This document shows, in pieces, positions 10,401-25,300 of a stretch of DNA of 64,000 nt (its first letter is position 1; each line of letters starts with the position of its first letter). This DNA comes from Trichoplax sp. H2 (lineage: Eukaryota > Placozoa > Uniplacotomia > Trichoplacea). Below the pieces are notes generated by a model. The model searched no databases and was not told where the DNA came from. It worked only from the letters and a program-made list of their open reading frames with translations. The position numbers were made by a program, and so were the translations under genes. The stretch covers positions 1 through 64,000 of the forward strand of contig NOWV01000194.1 of NCBI GenBank assembly GCA_003344405.1, given 5' to 3'.

Positions 10401-13400
10401 TAGCCATACTTTTATAATTATCAAGGAGACATTCTTTGGCAATCATCGCGACGGTATACCGGTATATTAATAATATACGTAATAACAATATGGCCTACTA
10501 GTTCCTAATCTTGATTCGTGAATACTTCTATTAAAAAAGTATAGATCCTTGATTAATCATGTCTTGAATCGAGGTTATGTATGGAAAGGCTGGTGTCGAT
10601 AAGATTACTATCGAACTATCTTATGCTAAGTTAGATCGATTTCATATAATCGGCTAATGCTTCATCTGTGTAACCATTTAGTCTTTAATCTCACCTTATT
10701 AATATAAACATTTAGCAATTTGAACTTTTTTTTTAAATTTTTTAGCCAATTCTAGTGTCATTTTAATTATTTTGTCAGCATTGATCCAATTGCATTGTAT
10801 GATGTAGGTATCATTCATTTTAAGATAAATATCACCTTGAATTCGGTTGATGATCGTCCGTTTATTGGCAATAGATTAGATTTCATGTATTGCTAGCAAA
10901 TTATAGCACCCTTGATGCAAACCCTCACTTTTCTAATGTAGAGGTTCATTTGTTTAAGGATAACGAACTTGATTGCTTGGTTGCTCATTTATCGTTATGT
11001 AATTTTTAACATCGATGAAATGCGATAAAATCCAAGTGTAGCTAATACATGCTATAAGATTTTGATGATGGCTTCTTGATAAATTTAGACGAATCGGCGA
11101 AATGCGTGATGAATATTCTATATTAGAAACAGATGCTACATAGGATATACTCTATTTCATGTTGTGTATTATTAATAATAAGACAAGAAAGATACGGTGA
11201 ATATTCTTAGCAACAGATCATAAGGTTGCGATAACTTTGGTAAAGAAAAGTACTCGTAAAATAGTGTACTTTGGTTAGCTGGTGCAAGAAAAATTCATAG
11301 ACTTTAGTTACTCGGAGATTGAATCTTGAAAAGGAATAAAGCAAAGCAAATAATTTGATCATGCCATTTATATGCTAACAGATGGGAACGCTAATAGAGT
11401 TTATTGAAAAAATATCCATTAGTCTCGTGAAGATAAACCGACTAATATAAGGAATAGAAGCTAGTGTTATACGTATATTGTAAGAGTTGGTAATAGTATA
11501 TTTATGCAAGATTAGATATCTGACATGGTTTGTATAAAAGAAAATGAAAATTAAAGGTTATACAAGTATGTGTCAGATAATAACAATCAACAGCAAAGGT
11601 AAGAGAAAAGACGTCCGATAATGTTTGACCAATGTGTTGAAAAAAGCCATTAAAAACAGATAGGAGCATGCCATCACGAAAGTACTCTTATGATATTTTC
11701 TTTACATAAGCACTACTGTATTAATTAATGAAGTAATCTGAATAATTCAGGATAAACTTAAGGTATTCTATTAAACAAAATATCTAGACTAACATTTAAG
11801 ATGTGCCGTATTTATAAAAAATAAAAATAACGAAATGAGCAAATTATTAAAAATAAACTTCAAATAAAGGAAGCGATAAATTATGTTATAACAGCGATTT
11901 ATATGTTTCTAATACAATTTTTTTTCAACTTACCTTCCATATCCATACACTCACTTTAGTTAGTATCAAGCTTGCAATTGTAAAGCAAATATTAGCAGGA
12001 CAAATCACTTTATTGGAGGTTACGTAATTTTGTTCTTTGTCTAATTTTATTGTTCAATGCAAAAGTCTGCTTATGCAAGTATCATATTTAATCAAATCGT
12101 TTAACGTTAACAATACGCAAAGATATTGTATCAAAATAAAAAAGGAGTATTCAATTATTGGGCTTTAAGTCATAGGAATTAAAATTCACGATAAACTGTT
12201 AATTACTTAAAGAGATTTAAGAATACCGGCTTGGACTTAAAAAAAAATTTTTAATTTTTATTATTGGTTTAATTTGTAGACCAGCTCAAGCAAATACCGC
12301 TTAATAATTTTGCGGTCTGAATGATTGTTTTATTAAAATAGAACTAGTATCGAAGAGACATTGTTATAATCTTCTTAACCCGGTTGATAAATTAGCTCAA
12401 CAGCTGAGGTACTCTATCTTACATACTTGTAAGTACTTCAATGTATTATAGAATTGAGTTCTTATATTTTGTAGATTCATTAACTAGCACAAACTTACTT
12501 TTCCAGTGACTAGCTCGGTTCAATCAACTAACTAGCCAACTCGCTGAGCTGAACTAACTGAACCTTGAGCTACCGTTACGCAGTCGTCCACATTCTGTGC
12601 TATAGATCTGTTTATCATGTAATAAATTCCAGTCAATTCTCAGCTAGAGAAGTGCTTCTGATAAGACTATGTATAAACGAAGTTGATATAAAGTGGCATC
12701 AAAAAAGATTGTCAAACTGAGAATTATAGATCGTTGTTAGATTTGAAAGATCTACTGTAATGTAATACGATTTGATGTCAATGAGTTTAATTACCTAAAT
12801 TTATAAAATACCATAACACCGACTAAGCTTAACGACATGTTTTCTTTTTAGATACTTTGATCACAAAAAAGATGAGAATATTGATTTAATATTATATCAT
12901 GTTTTATATGTAGCGTTACTTTAGAGTTTCACGAATGATTTTATAACTTTAATTTATGCTAATAAATGTTCTTGTTATAGTATGCAAAAGTTAATGCTGT
13001 ACAATAGTAAAGATAAAGCGTAATCCTAAACTTTGTATAACATCAAATATAAAATTATAACTTATATGAATGCTGCTATTACCGGAATGATATAAATCTG
13101 GATTGCATGATCATGATGTTAACGAGATTTTATCGACGTTAAGACTTTACTACGACAGCGAATGAAATTCATAAGCCACATCCGAATATTTTTAGCCTAA
13201 ACATTTACAGTATATTTAAATACCCTCGTCAAATTTGTCCTCCTCCACATATCTCTTTAATTTTATCAATTATACATATACATACTTACTGATATTATCA
13301 ATAGTATCCGGTTAAACCTGGTTATTATACATAGAAATCAATGATTATCTGATATTATCAATAATCTCAGGGTAAACTTGGTTACAGCAATATCCATACT

Positions 13401-13629
13401 AACAGTATTTTCAATATTAGCCGTAACTGATTTAACTGTGACAAACTTCGACCTATTAATACTAAACGCTGAAAACAACTATTTTGGATCAAACAGTGGA
13501 TTTATGGTGTTGGCCATTCGTATTCGTAGCTATTTACTTCATCGAAAAGAGCTCGCCTGCTCGTGCTCTCATCGTTTATTTGAAGATTTTTGTTCCTAAA
13601 CTGTAAGTAGAGCTAATTATTCTCCTAGG
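10401..13629. other. Intergenic, no gene seen
   Basis: This is AT-rich sequence with stops in all frames and no recognisable motif. It contains a 60-bp tandem duplication at about 13289-13408 (both copies begin CTGATATTATCAATA). A 73-codon open frame at 13378-13599 has no features I recognise, and I do not call it a gene. Confidence 0.6.
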
Positions 13630-14361
13630 TTGTCTATTATAATTATGGATGTAAGCAAATCACTACGCGAAAAGGGCGGAAAATATAAAAATTACAATTA
13701 TCAACAAGCTCTATCATACTATAAACAAGCCGAAACTTTAATCGAGTTGATGCCCAGTGGTAGAAATGATGTTCATCAACTGGAATACACTATTTACATA
13801 AATTACAAAATGAAGTGAAGATTGCTAGATGCAAGGATAGGTGGGATAACATGAAACGATTTCTGGCTAATGGAAATGGCGCCTAGAAGGATTATACGGA
13901 ATCCTGTAATATGAAATTATGAAACACCGAAAATCCCTACGTCAGTAACTCTTATCATAAAATTGGCCTTGCCTACTTCCATCAAGGCAAATATAGCGAA
14001 GCTTTAAGCATGCATGAAAAATCACTGAAGACTACATTGAAATTTAATCCTCAGTGATTTTTCAAGAGATTTTCGCTGTTTCATAATTTTAATTTCAATT
14101 TACAGGATTCCGTATAATCCTTCAAGGCGAAAATAATTGCGACGTTGCTGCATTATATAACAATACTTGGGAAGTTTATAGCCAACAAGGCAAGTACAAC
14201 GACTCTCTATCGATGTTGAATAAATCATACAATATTAGGCTAATGACGCTTACAGCTAATTATCCTGATGTTGCGGAATCTTATTACAACATTGGAGTTG
14301 TCTATTAGAAGCAAGGTCTATTGAAAGGTCTATTAGAAGCAATTCCTACCTAATACTTGTT
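13630..14361 (+). pseudogene. Broken tetratricopeptide (TPR) repeat gene
   Basis: The pieces read as TPR-family protein in changing frames. At 13630-13809 an N-terminal helix pair contains QQALSYYKQAE. A frame change near 13800 leads into LQNEVKIARCKDR and a stop at about 13885. At 13932-14058 a canonical TPR (GLAYFHQGKYSEALSMHEKS) ends in a stop. At 14140-14361 a further repeat (EVYSQQGKYNDSLSMLNKS, then DVAESYYNIGVVY) runs into an in-frame stop after VVY. The frame changes, several stops and an internal inverted duplication make a working protein unlikely. Unusual splicing could rescue part of it, but I see no good donor/acceptor pairs. The TPR family builds alpha-helical scaffolds for protein binding. 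Confidence 0.8.
13881..14128. repeat. Inverted repeat inside the TPR pseudogene
   Basis: 13881-13935 is matched in reverse complement by 14069-14128, apart from a small indel. The outer 28 bp (13881-13908 with 14101-14128) differ at one base. A second nested pair (14023-14036 with 14051-14064, 14 bp) lies inside. Read on the minus strand, the right arm again looks like a TPR end (LEKSLRI). An inverted, truncated copy of a repeat therefore seems to have been pasted into the gene. Confidence 0.75.
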
Positions 14362-16319
14362 ACTGTTACAAGATTTCATCGATTCAATATATTATCGCTT
14401 TCGTTGCATGGATAGAAAAAGAGAATGGCCAATAAAGTCAAAATACAGGACAAAATATCAACAGTTAGCAATACTATGGTAAGTCTGTATACAACATCGA
14501 TTATATTTTCTATTTCTAGGATTACTAAAAAACAAGCAGTTTTATTTATAAGATTACTATAAATTAATCTACTGAGATCGATTATAAAATACATATAAAA
14601 AATTAGCTCTTGTTTGGCAACGATTAATTAAGATAATAGTACTAGTAAAACTGGCATAGACAAAAATAAATCTCTACACTAATTGATACATTATATTTTA
14701 ACTCCAACAATCAATATTTATGTATATTACCTGAGTTAATACAACATGATTTAATAAAAAAGTTAATAGCTTTTACTGAAGCAAATCTGAAACATGTTTA
14801 ATTCAATCGAACTATGATTGATCCATTCTTAAATTCCTGATTCAAAAGTCAAAATTTGAACTTTTCAGTTTTTCATTTAAAACTAGACATAAACATGACT
14901 GAGCGATAGTAGGATTGCAACAAGCTATCTAACTAGCCAAGTCTGTTATGATTTTTCCATCAGTTCTTTGCACTAAGTTAATATAGCAGTCGCAATGAAT
15001 TAAAATCGCAGAAAATAAATCGGATTGTCCCATAATTTTACATTATAAGAGCTACCAGTTAACTAGAGATGTGTGCTGTTACTTTCGGTTGATCATGTTC
15101 TTAGATCGGCGACAACGCCATCCGTTGAGCATTTAATGCTATTAGTCAAGACCAAAGCCATCTATGTCTCAAAGAGGAATAAGATTTCAGGTGGTTTCTC
15201 CCGAGATACCTTCAATGCACTATTTATAATTAAATTGAATTAAGCCGGATATTTTAAGCCCTTCGTTATCAAACCATCAGATACAGGCAAATCGCTTATA
15301 TAAAGTTTTATTTTAGATTAACATAAAAATAGCTTGAATATATTGAAAAAGTAATTGTGTTCCACTACGTCTTGGAAAACTTGGCATATCCTGTAAATTA
15401 TTAGATGATGTAGTCTGACATTCCCTGAAAGATTAAATCTTTCTTCCTTTATTGCTAGATCATCAAGAGCAAGTACATTTTCTGGTGAAATATAGCAGTG
15501 AAGCTAAACATAGGTTCTATCATTTCCTCCCATATCTTGAATTCTCTATATGCTGTATATTTAGATACGATTCTTGTAATTAAAATCGTAGATTCTTATC
15601 ACGGCACGAACCACGATGAAGAGTAAATGACTAAATTTAGTGTTTAACATTTATATATGGAGATAACTAATGACTTACAGTAAGAACTACAGTAGTTATT
15701 ATTTTGTTACAGTAAATTATGCAGTAAGGAAGAGTTCTCATAAGGTAACTAATATTAATTAATGATAGTGTTGTCTTGTAACGCTTGTGATGAATATCCT
15801 GAAGATATTCAATTATAGATGATACCATAAATAATTCTGTGTGTGGACATACGGTAGTCTAATTATCTGGAATCGTTCAGTAAATATCCAAAATTATGAA
15901 CAATGTCTGTATTAATTTAGCTATCCAATATGAACTAAATTTCATGAACTGTTATGACTTATATATGATAGCTGCTGCCGAAGGGTATTTATTTTTTATT
16001 TAGACGATCAATCAGCCCAATCAAAAATAAATTTATCTTGTTTATTCTGCCAAAAACATGCCCATTAACTTCTTTTAAAAAGGAATTTATAAAAAACTAT
16101 TTCACCTTTCCAATATAATTTACCACACGGATATATCTACACGTATTAAATATGTTCTATGACGATTTTATAGGCAATATTTTATCAATAGTACAGTATT
16201 TAAGCAACGAATTAAAAATTACAGGCGTTGATTAATTACAAATTTTCGTGCTAATAAATACAATTCCATTAATCATCCAGATAATAGTAAATAATCAATC
16301 CGGTATAAAAAAGATCAAG
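14362..16319. other. Intergenic between TPR pseudogene and the 3' end of ZZEF1
   Basis: No gene is supported here. The sequence is AT-rich. An open stretch on the + strand at about 15035-15240 has no convincing start and no motif I recognise. The 3' UTR of the minus-strand ZZEF1 gene must lie in the right part. Confidence 0.5.
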
Positions 16320-19300
16320 TTAATTATCTAAAATGGTTTGACCATGCTCTTTAATTATCTTTCTAACCACATTAGTAATACCCTTACTACACTCTTCATC
16401 GATCATTTTACTTAATCCTACAACGCGACTAGCACCCTGCAATGGTAATAATCATAAATACGAGTTATATAATATTAAGTCACGATAGATGTCGTTTGCG
16501 TAAGCAACAAGATGATCTATATTAGATATGAAGTGTATGATCTACCTGCAAGAGTAATTTTCCTATTCTAGGTTGTATTATAAAAGTCGCCATAATATCA
16601 TCAGTTACCCGCCATTTCTACCACGCAAAAAATAGATATAACAGCCAGAAGTAAATATGGATTGACAAGGTTTGCTTAATATATGCACTTCATTAGTAGT
16701 ATAGTTCTACTTACAGCTGCAAGATCTTCCGTTAGTAAAAATAAATCAGTTAAAGCGCGAGCTAAAGGGCAGAATGAACAATCGCCTAAAATAGTATTCA
16801 AAGATGGAGCAATACAACACTCAGAAAATAGTAATACTATACTATAAAGAATTCAAAATACGTTGTTACTTACTGCGGTCATCCAGTGTATGGCAGTATA
16901 GAAACCATAACCGTTTTAATTGTGTTAGATCAATTTGCTTCTTTATTTCAGTAACAGAAATGGAATCTTCTTCTGATTCTTTAATACTATATCCAACAGT
17001 GTTACGTTACTTTCAAACATAAATTTCTGAAATAATATAATTGAAAAGGTCCAAGACAACCAACCTCGAAACTAATTCTAATAACTTTAGTAATAATTTA
17101 ACCGCCATTAATCTCCAATAGGATGTATGAATAGCGGCAGCTTTAATAAGATTCATCCATAATCCATTTAACGGTAACTGCCTTTAAATAAAATATAATT
17201 TCTGTTATAAAAACATAACCTTGTTTAAACTATCAATACCCTTATCAAAACCTATAATTTAGTCCTTTTACTCACTTCAACTTCGATGTTGTTTGTGACA
17301 GTAAAATGCATAATAACTTATAGCCGACATCAAATCTAGAATGAATCAGTTACAAACTTAAATATTAGTTATACAACATTTACAACAATCACCAATAATA
17401 TATACTTGTCTAATTCTCCTCCAACAACAGTAAATTTCCAACCCCAATCACCACCGCTACATTGACATGTAAACTTGAAATGGACCGTATCACCTAAAGC
17501 ACAGGTTATATTATACTTGTGTTAACTAATCTTCGGTAAACTATGTTATTGGAATAAATTATATCTCACATACATAGCTCGACTATCCTTACCCGGCAAA
17601 ATTATTTTATCCCATGGACCTGCCCCTGAAAAGTCGTGTCTATTTTCTTGAAAACTGCTCGATGTAGCCAATGTTAAGATATCACAATCTCTTTCTGTTA
17701 TACATCTATTGGAGAATAGAGATACAGGATGCATGAATACCGTAATCAACGTGATGCCACATAATGTAACAGATTTATACTTACTGAGAGTCAAAAAATA
17801 CCATTAACCAGTTGGAATTTTCAATTTTAAAGCTATCCTGATTATTACAAAATTGAGAGATATTAAATAAAACGATGGAGGAACATTTGCGTTATGTAGA
17901 ATTTTAATATATTCGTAGTAAATATTACGTTTGTCTCATCATCATTATCGTAATCGTGACTCGATTCCCGAGTCTTGAAAGTAAGTTTTGCATTTGACAT
18001 CGATGCGGAAGCAGACAAATAAAGCGAAAGAACGACATGCGGTTCGGCCCATTTAACAATATTTTTCACAATCTACCAATCGAGATTTAGATGTAAAATT
18101 TAGTCCTTTAATACGATACATCAATAATTTCTTAATCCTTTCTACAATGATACTTGATTAACAAATCTGAATATAAAATACCATTTCAAACGTTTGAGAA
18201 TCATCAGCTTGAAAAAGTAGGCAAAAAAATTGCGTCAAATCAACACCAAATGATGGTCCTAAAAGATTCTCACTAATTGATCGATTTCTGGGCCAGTTTG
18301 CAAAAACAAAACTGACAATTTTTCTTGCATATAGCACCGATGCTGCATGAGCAATCTTTAAGAGCGTATATAAAAGTATTAATATTACCAACCAATCAAA
18401 AATATCTCAGAAATGAATCCTTTCATTTTTGTAATACCTCAATAGCGCGACTATCATTATAACTTGCTAAACGCTTCAATTCTTTTGATAACAGCTCTGA
18501 AGATTCCGCACAATTGTGATCAAGAATCATCTTCCATATACATAGATAAAAATCAACAATTAACACATTGGCGATATATCAGAACACACCTTATCGACAT
18601 TAAATCGACTCTTTCCTACCCGCTTCATTTCCTTATCGGTATATTCGGCAATTAAATTTGGTGACAAATCTGACCGTTCCGGGGTAAAAGTGATTCTAAG
18701 AGTTAAAGTATGTAACAGTTAATGAGGATTTTCTCATTTCGTAATATATTTTACTTGACTAAAGTAATTAATAAGTTTAGTACATCAATCGCACTTAGAA
18801 TCGCATAAATAATTCATTATCCACAGAATTAGATAAATGAGCATATTTACCCGTCATCAGATTCAAGAATGCTAGATGTTCTACTAGTAATCCAATTTGT
18901 GGCCCCATCATCAGATAAGAGAGCTTTATTATTGCTGGCTTCATTAGGCATCCTTAATAAAGTGAACGCCATATTAATTCAGAATCAAGTAGCATGAATA
19001 GTATAGCCTTGCAGTATCTCAAACCCAGATGCCGTAAACTGTAGTACTTTATTATCAAAAGTTGATCATACCATTGCTTTGCTAACTGTTTGATCTCATC
19101 AGTAAATTCCATTCCATCATTCGTATATCTGGTTTATAAATGATAATTGACAGTAAATTACAATTTATGGTCATTTTAGGATAGCTATCCTAACATCTAT
19201 AGCAGTTATTTAACCTCCGTTGTACTTCATCAATAAATTGAGTCAAATTCGATCCTAACGATTCAAACATGGCACGTAGAAACGCAACAGGAGCATTTAA

Positions 19301-22300
19301 AGCTTCATGGATGGTCTGGAATATAAAATATTCTTTTCGAGTTTAATTATACTGAATTCAAATCAATTAGCAAAGACAACAATGCCATAAAAACCTGAAT
19401 GCCATCTCTAGCTTCAGGTGGTAATCCTTCCAGTGGATCTATTACTTTACTATCTTTAGGATCTTGATCCGGCTTAGCATCATCGAATGAACTATCATCG
19501 GAATGACTGCTACTACTACTAACGCTAGCGCTATCGTCACCGCTAAATACTTCTTCTTCATTCACTTCCTTACTATCGGTTCCGGCAGTAGCTGTCATAG
19601 ATGTTTTACGTGCATAAATGGCTAATAGCTAAAGTAAGGATAATAAATGCTAAATTATTTACAAAAAGTAAATGTCTATATTTGATAATAATAATAGAAA
19701 TTAATGCTCTACCTCTAAGTCTTCTACAATCCAATTCTTATCGATAGATACAGCCTCACAACTTAATTGAAAAATGCAGCCAATCACGTTATCGATAATC
19801 AGATCAAAAGTTTCACTATCAGGGACCTAGTAAATAAGAGAATTCTTTCATCAGCATAGTTAATAAACTTCTGTTAAGTAAAATAAGCGATAATTGTTGA
19901 AACCTACATTGAGACATTGATACACATTCTTTAAAATATATAATAATATTAATTCGCTTTCAAATGATCTTTCGGAATCTATACAAATTTTGCATTACGT
20001 TAGTTACTTTTAATCTAAAAGAAACGTTTATACAGTAATGTTTCTACCTTGACATTTATTTTTGTAACAAGTCACTATGGATCGCAAAACAGAATTATAC
20101 ATCATTTGCGTTGCATGGCAATTATTAAGATCTCCTTTAATTTTTAAACTACTAGCGGGTACCTAATAAAAGTCAACGAAGTAAGATTATAATTAACAAT
20201 ATTGCAGACCTTCATAACAATTGGACTAAGCAAAAATGCCGAGAGCAAGTAACTTACTATTCTTCGAATGTGCGATCGTAAATCACATGTTAGACACTCG
20301 GATCGCTCAAAATATTTATAAAGTATAACTACCGGCTTAGAACCAACCAAAGTATCGCTTTGAGTACAAATTGAGCCGGGAAATGGAATCTAGATAATCA
20401 ATTAAGCAATACTTCTTGAGTATTAGCGTACAAATTACACATAATTAAATATCGCAATCTTTCAAACCTTTGGGAAACCAGCTAAAGATATCAAAGCGGC
20501 AATGGTTGATTGAGAATCAGAAATCTAAATAGAAATAAGAATTTTATATCAGTTATATAGTCACAATTACCGAAACTGTAGGTGCATTACTATATCTGTA
20601 TACCTGCACCTACGAACAACAAGCCCAATCTTAGCTCTTACCTCTGTTAAACATCGTATAATGTAATTAAATAAAACAGATGACCACAGAGATGAATTCT
20701 TTAAGCTCAGTAAGACAGAAGCCACGCCATAAATACTAGTGAAATCACACCTAAATACAGCATAACATATCGTACATCCAATTTTATAATCACAAATTAT
20801 AACATGTACAGACTCAGGGTTCTCAAATCTTTACAATACCTGTTTAGTGATTTCTTTATCATTGAGAATAGGAAATCTAAGGTTGCATCGGCAGTCACTG
20901 TTTGTTGTAGAATATGTCTTTGCTCTGTCTTTGGCTTGCTTGACTTCATAAGTACTGTCGAGACCGCTTTATCAGCAACCTACGATTTTAAAATTTAGTC
21001 AACGCTAACCATGAATGCGGTGCCTAATTTTATCATTCTTTTGCCTTTTAAAATCTGGTAAAGAAAGTCTAGGAAAGCTAATTAAATTCTAAATTTACAT
21101 TACCTGAGGGTTTGTCCATTTCATATAATGCATTAAGACACCGTAGCACAACGAACTCACTTCTTTACTGAAAAGATTATCCCTAAATAATTGGCAATAG
21201 AAGTGCTAGGGTTTAAAATCGCTTATTTAGAAGGTGCAATCTAAAGCTATCAATACAATAACGAAGTCGCAGTAAATATATAATATCAGTATTGTTCTGT
21301 TTCCCAAATTTTCAACTTTTAATTTCGTTTATTCACTTAGTGTACCCTATCATTGCTAATAGAGCCGGTAAGAGGAATTCTGAAATCTGACTAGCTTCCT
21401 TTATTAAGTCATCATCATCTCTTCTCTCCTGAATATACGATAGTTAGATTTACAGTAATATTAATCGCCAAACCTACCGTCTATAATTATACACGCTTAA
21501 AGAAATCAAAGAAATGTACAAAATCATCAGCATAAGTACTTACAGTAATGAGCATAGTTGATATTAATCCTAATACACGATCCTGACAGCAAGAGCTGAA
21601 ATATTTAACTTTTTGAGCAAAAGTAAACTGCCCTTTATGATGAGTGTTCCTATGGATTGAAAGCATAATTGTTAGGCGGCATGGTCTTACGAACGTGGTA
21701 TTTATCAATAGCCTTGCATAAAAAATTTACCCGTGCTCATGTGCAGAAGAATTTTCAACGTAATTTTTGGCTTCGAGGCCTTTTTCATTATTTTCAGCAG
21801 AATTAGACGGATACTGCTTGAAGGCTACACTTTCGGTTGTGGAATCGCTAATGTCTAAAGGAACCGTAATCGACAGAGATTCTTTATCACTCTTAGGATG
21901 TGCCAAGGTATCTGTAATAATATGCACTGAGATCAGCAATGTGGAATAAAGAATTTATTACCAAGGGAAAAATCCTTACCAAAAGTAGAAGAAGAGTTTT
22001 CTAAACCGCCAATGATTAGCTCAAGACAGCGATTAGCGATTTGGTCAGAAGCTTCCCTATATGCAGTAACTTCTATAATAAATTAAAAGTCAAACAAAAG
22101 TTAACATTACTGCCTTAGTGTAATTCTAATGAGATAACCAATCATTACTTTGAAAAAATAGAAATAACTAGATTGTATAATGTCTTTGATTAAGATTGTA
22201 ATGCCTAAATTTTTTTTTGGAGAAACTACGTAATGTAAATTACCAGATATTTTCAACTTAGAATTTGCAGCATATATTGCCAATCCGGTGAAGAGATTCC

Positions 22301-25300
22301 AGCTGTAATTATGTAAGTAGGTCCTTAATGGCTCTAGCGTTCTTTTCTTCTGAAATTTAGCTATAATTTATAAGATATAGAAATAAAGTTATCAATTCAT
22401 ACAATTTAAACTAAATGCATAAATACAGTATAGAGCGACCAACTTTGAGTGAATTTACCTATTTTAGTGGTTAATTTCGTTACACTATCAGATGAGCATC
22501 CAGCGTGCCTGTTAAAAAAACGATATTCTTATCAACCATAACATACAGCAACAAACTTAAAGAAATTACCAAGCGCACTTACTCGGTATTATAAATTCCG
22601 GCGTTAAAGCAGCCGTAGCACCATATAACATTACAGGAGCTGCACATTACTTTAGTTCCAATTATAAATGATCTACAAGAATGACAGATTGTACTACCGC
22701 CAAAAACAAAGGGAACGCATATTAGTTTAAGATTAGAAGAATCATTATATCAACTAAAGTAGGAGTACATCTGAACAAATTTATCAATCGACGTTAAGAT
22801 TCTTAAACAAAATATCTCCTTTATACCAAGTTATTAACTAACCAGAATTCAACAACTTCATATTCACCCATATGTTCCTCAGGTCTTACACCAGCTATTA
22901 ATGATAGACAATTAAGATTTTTTAAGTGATATTAATTGCAAATAATATACAATTTCATAGATACGTACTTTACAATACAGATAAAAAGAAATAAAACTTA
23001 CAAATATAACAATCCGTGCACAAATCTAGATCCCGGCACGTTAGGGATCTAAAGCGCCTACCAGATACTATTCTTTCGCAACCGTCGCATGAAATTTTAA
23101 CGTCCATTACGTCACTATTTTGTGCAATAAACATATGTACTTCCTATAATTATATAAGGACATTTGTAAGTACAAATTCTTTTCCCTTATAAACATGGAA
23201 GTTGATCAAAGATGCTGCCAATCATCTAAGGACTATCCATAATAACCCTATTTAATGTATTTAACCTTATTTGCGTCCGAAAGTTCAGAAAATTCACTGA
23301 ACCAATTATCGAAGTCTTTAACTGCTTCCTTAGCATAGCTTCTGTGCTGACGATATGTATCTAATTCGTTTGGATTTTCCCTTGTTCCAACTAAGGCAGG
23401 AACAAATGCCGTATCTATTAAAATCAGATCAAAATCGAGTAATGATTTATTACATTTAAGTACATCGCTCTGCTGAAAGTACTATTTAAGTACTTTACAA
23501 GCTTAAAATTTGCAATAAAGCGTTAGTAATGATCTGTGTATGATATCTGAACCATTTTAACGTGTAGGAAACATAGAATACCTATTGTGATCCTAAATAA
23601 TGTCTCTGCAGCGTTAATTTCCTGAAGAAACTTAAAATCTTCCATCTGTTATATTTGCAAATACTTGGATTAGCATAGATAAAATTAAGTCTAAACGCTT
23701 GAGTGGATGCTTTAATAGATTCTAATTAATACTAGTGCAGTGAAAGCCACTGATAAAATACCTTCCACTGGATAAGCATTAATCGCGTAAATAAAAATAG
23801 AATAATTTCGTATCCACTTTTTCTAATAAGAGAAATAATGGTAAAAACAATGTTAAAACACATAACATTAACAACTACTAAATTATCTAGGCGGCACAGT
23901 ACTCACCTTTCATTCTTGGATAATAATTTTTGTACATATCTAATCAAGTATCTGACAAGAGAATAAAATGTCCTTCGAATTCCTTTCTCAAGTTCTAAAC
24001 CGCAACCTTCTACACCATCTAGAAAGTGAGAAGGAAAGTCTTTTTGATCTTGCAATAAGTATTCTAAAAATACAATAGCTGGAAGACTAGTTGTATCCTC
24101 TTTCATTAAGGCTTTAAGATATTCCGTCGCTTGATTAAATGTATGTATAAGATTTTTAGCTCGATAAGTACGAGCATGAAATGATTCTTCCACTTCGTTA
24201 ACGTTAATTTTACTACTTCGAATGAATCCAAGAATGATTTTGAAATTATCCCGAAGGTAATCTAACTCATTAGACGTCAATTTCTGAAACGAAAAAAACA
24301 TATCATATCATAGTATCACGATTTTGTTTAACACGATACATACATCGGTTAGCATACAACATGCAATTATAATAACAGCTCGTCATACTTCTAATGATGC
24401 AGGAACTACTTTAATTCCAAAATGAAGTCTTAATTTCTGATGTAATTGTCTTTTCTCATTCACAGTCAAATTTCCGTGACTTTTAGCTAGAGTAGCTATA
24501 TTGGATGGCTGACTTGATAGTTTAAGCAAGAATTGGGCCTTGTTCCAACAAGAGATAACTATAGAGGTAGATTTTAACAACAATGTAGTCACAAAGTTAA
24601 TTTCGATTCCACGGTAGGATAACAAATGACTGGGTAGACTGTAGAAATCTTTATCAATCAGTGAAAATAACAAGATTGAATCGAATGAAAACTAACCATA
24701 ATCATCACTAGTGCTGGTGTTCAATTCATCTCCAACAGAATTATTATTTATGTCTGAAGTATCCTGAGAAGCAATTATTCTCTGTTTCCGGCTAACCTGT
24801 TATCAAAATTATCATGATTCAATGTAAACGTAAGAATTTCTTACATCAATTTGAGTTACAAATAATTGCTTACAAGATCCTTTCTAAAATTTTCAGCCGC
24901 TGCCATGGCACATAAAATGCCTGGTGGTATCATGGCTGGAGATTGATCAGCATTTACTAAAGGAAATAAAATGATCGAGAGAGATAATTACTACCGTGAA
25001 TGCTTCCTTTATCGTATCTCCGTCTTGATATTGTCTGCGAGCTGTCTTTATTGTTGGTATATTTTATTTAATTCATTATTAAATACATCAAAATCTGAAA
25101 ACATTTATTTATGTTGACGAATAATACTGTTATTAGTTTGCTGCCATGGCAATTAAAAGTAGTCCTGCTTCGCTTAATTAATGAAATATATTAGGACGCA
25201 TTTTCAATCGAAGAGTACCATACCCATAGTATGTACTACGTACACACTATTGAGTAATTAGGTAGCATAAATCGATAGTATGTTAGTTACCTATTTTTAA

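Noticed and set aside
25020-25100. Apparent in-frame stop inside a ZZEF1 exon (IYQQ-stop)
   Set aside because: An acceptor ending AATAAAG followed by ACAGCTCGC opens the correct frame (TARRQYQDGDTIKEAFT), so the stop lies in intron.
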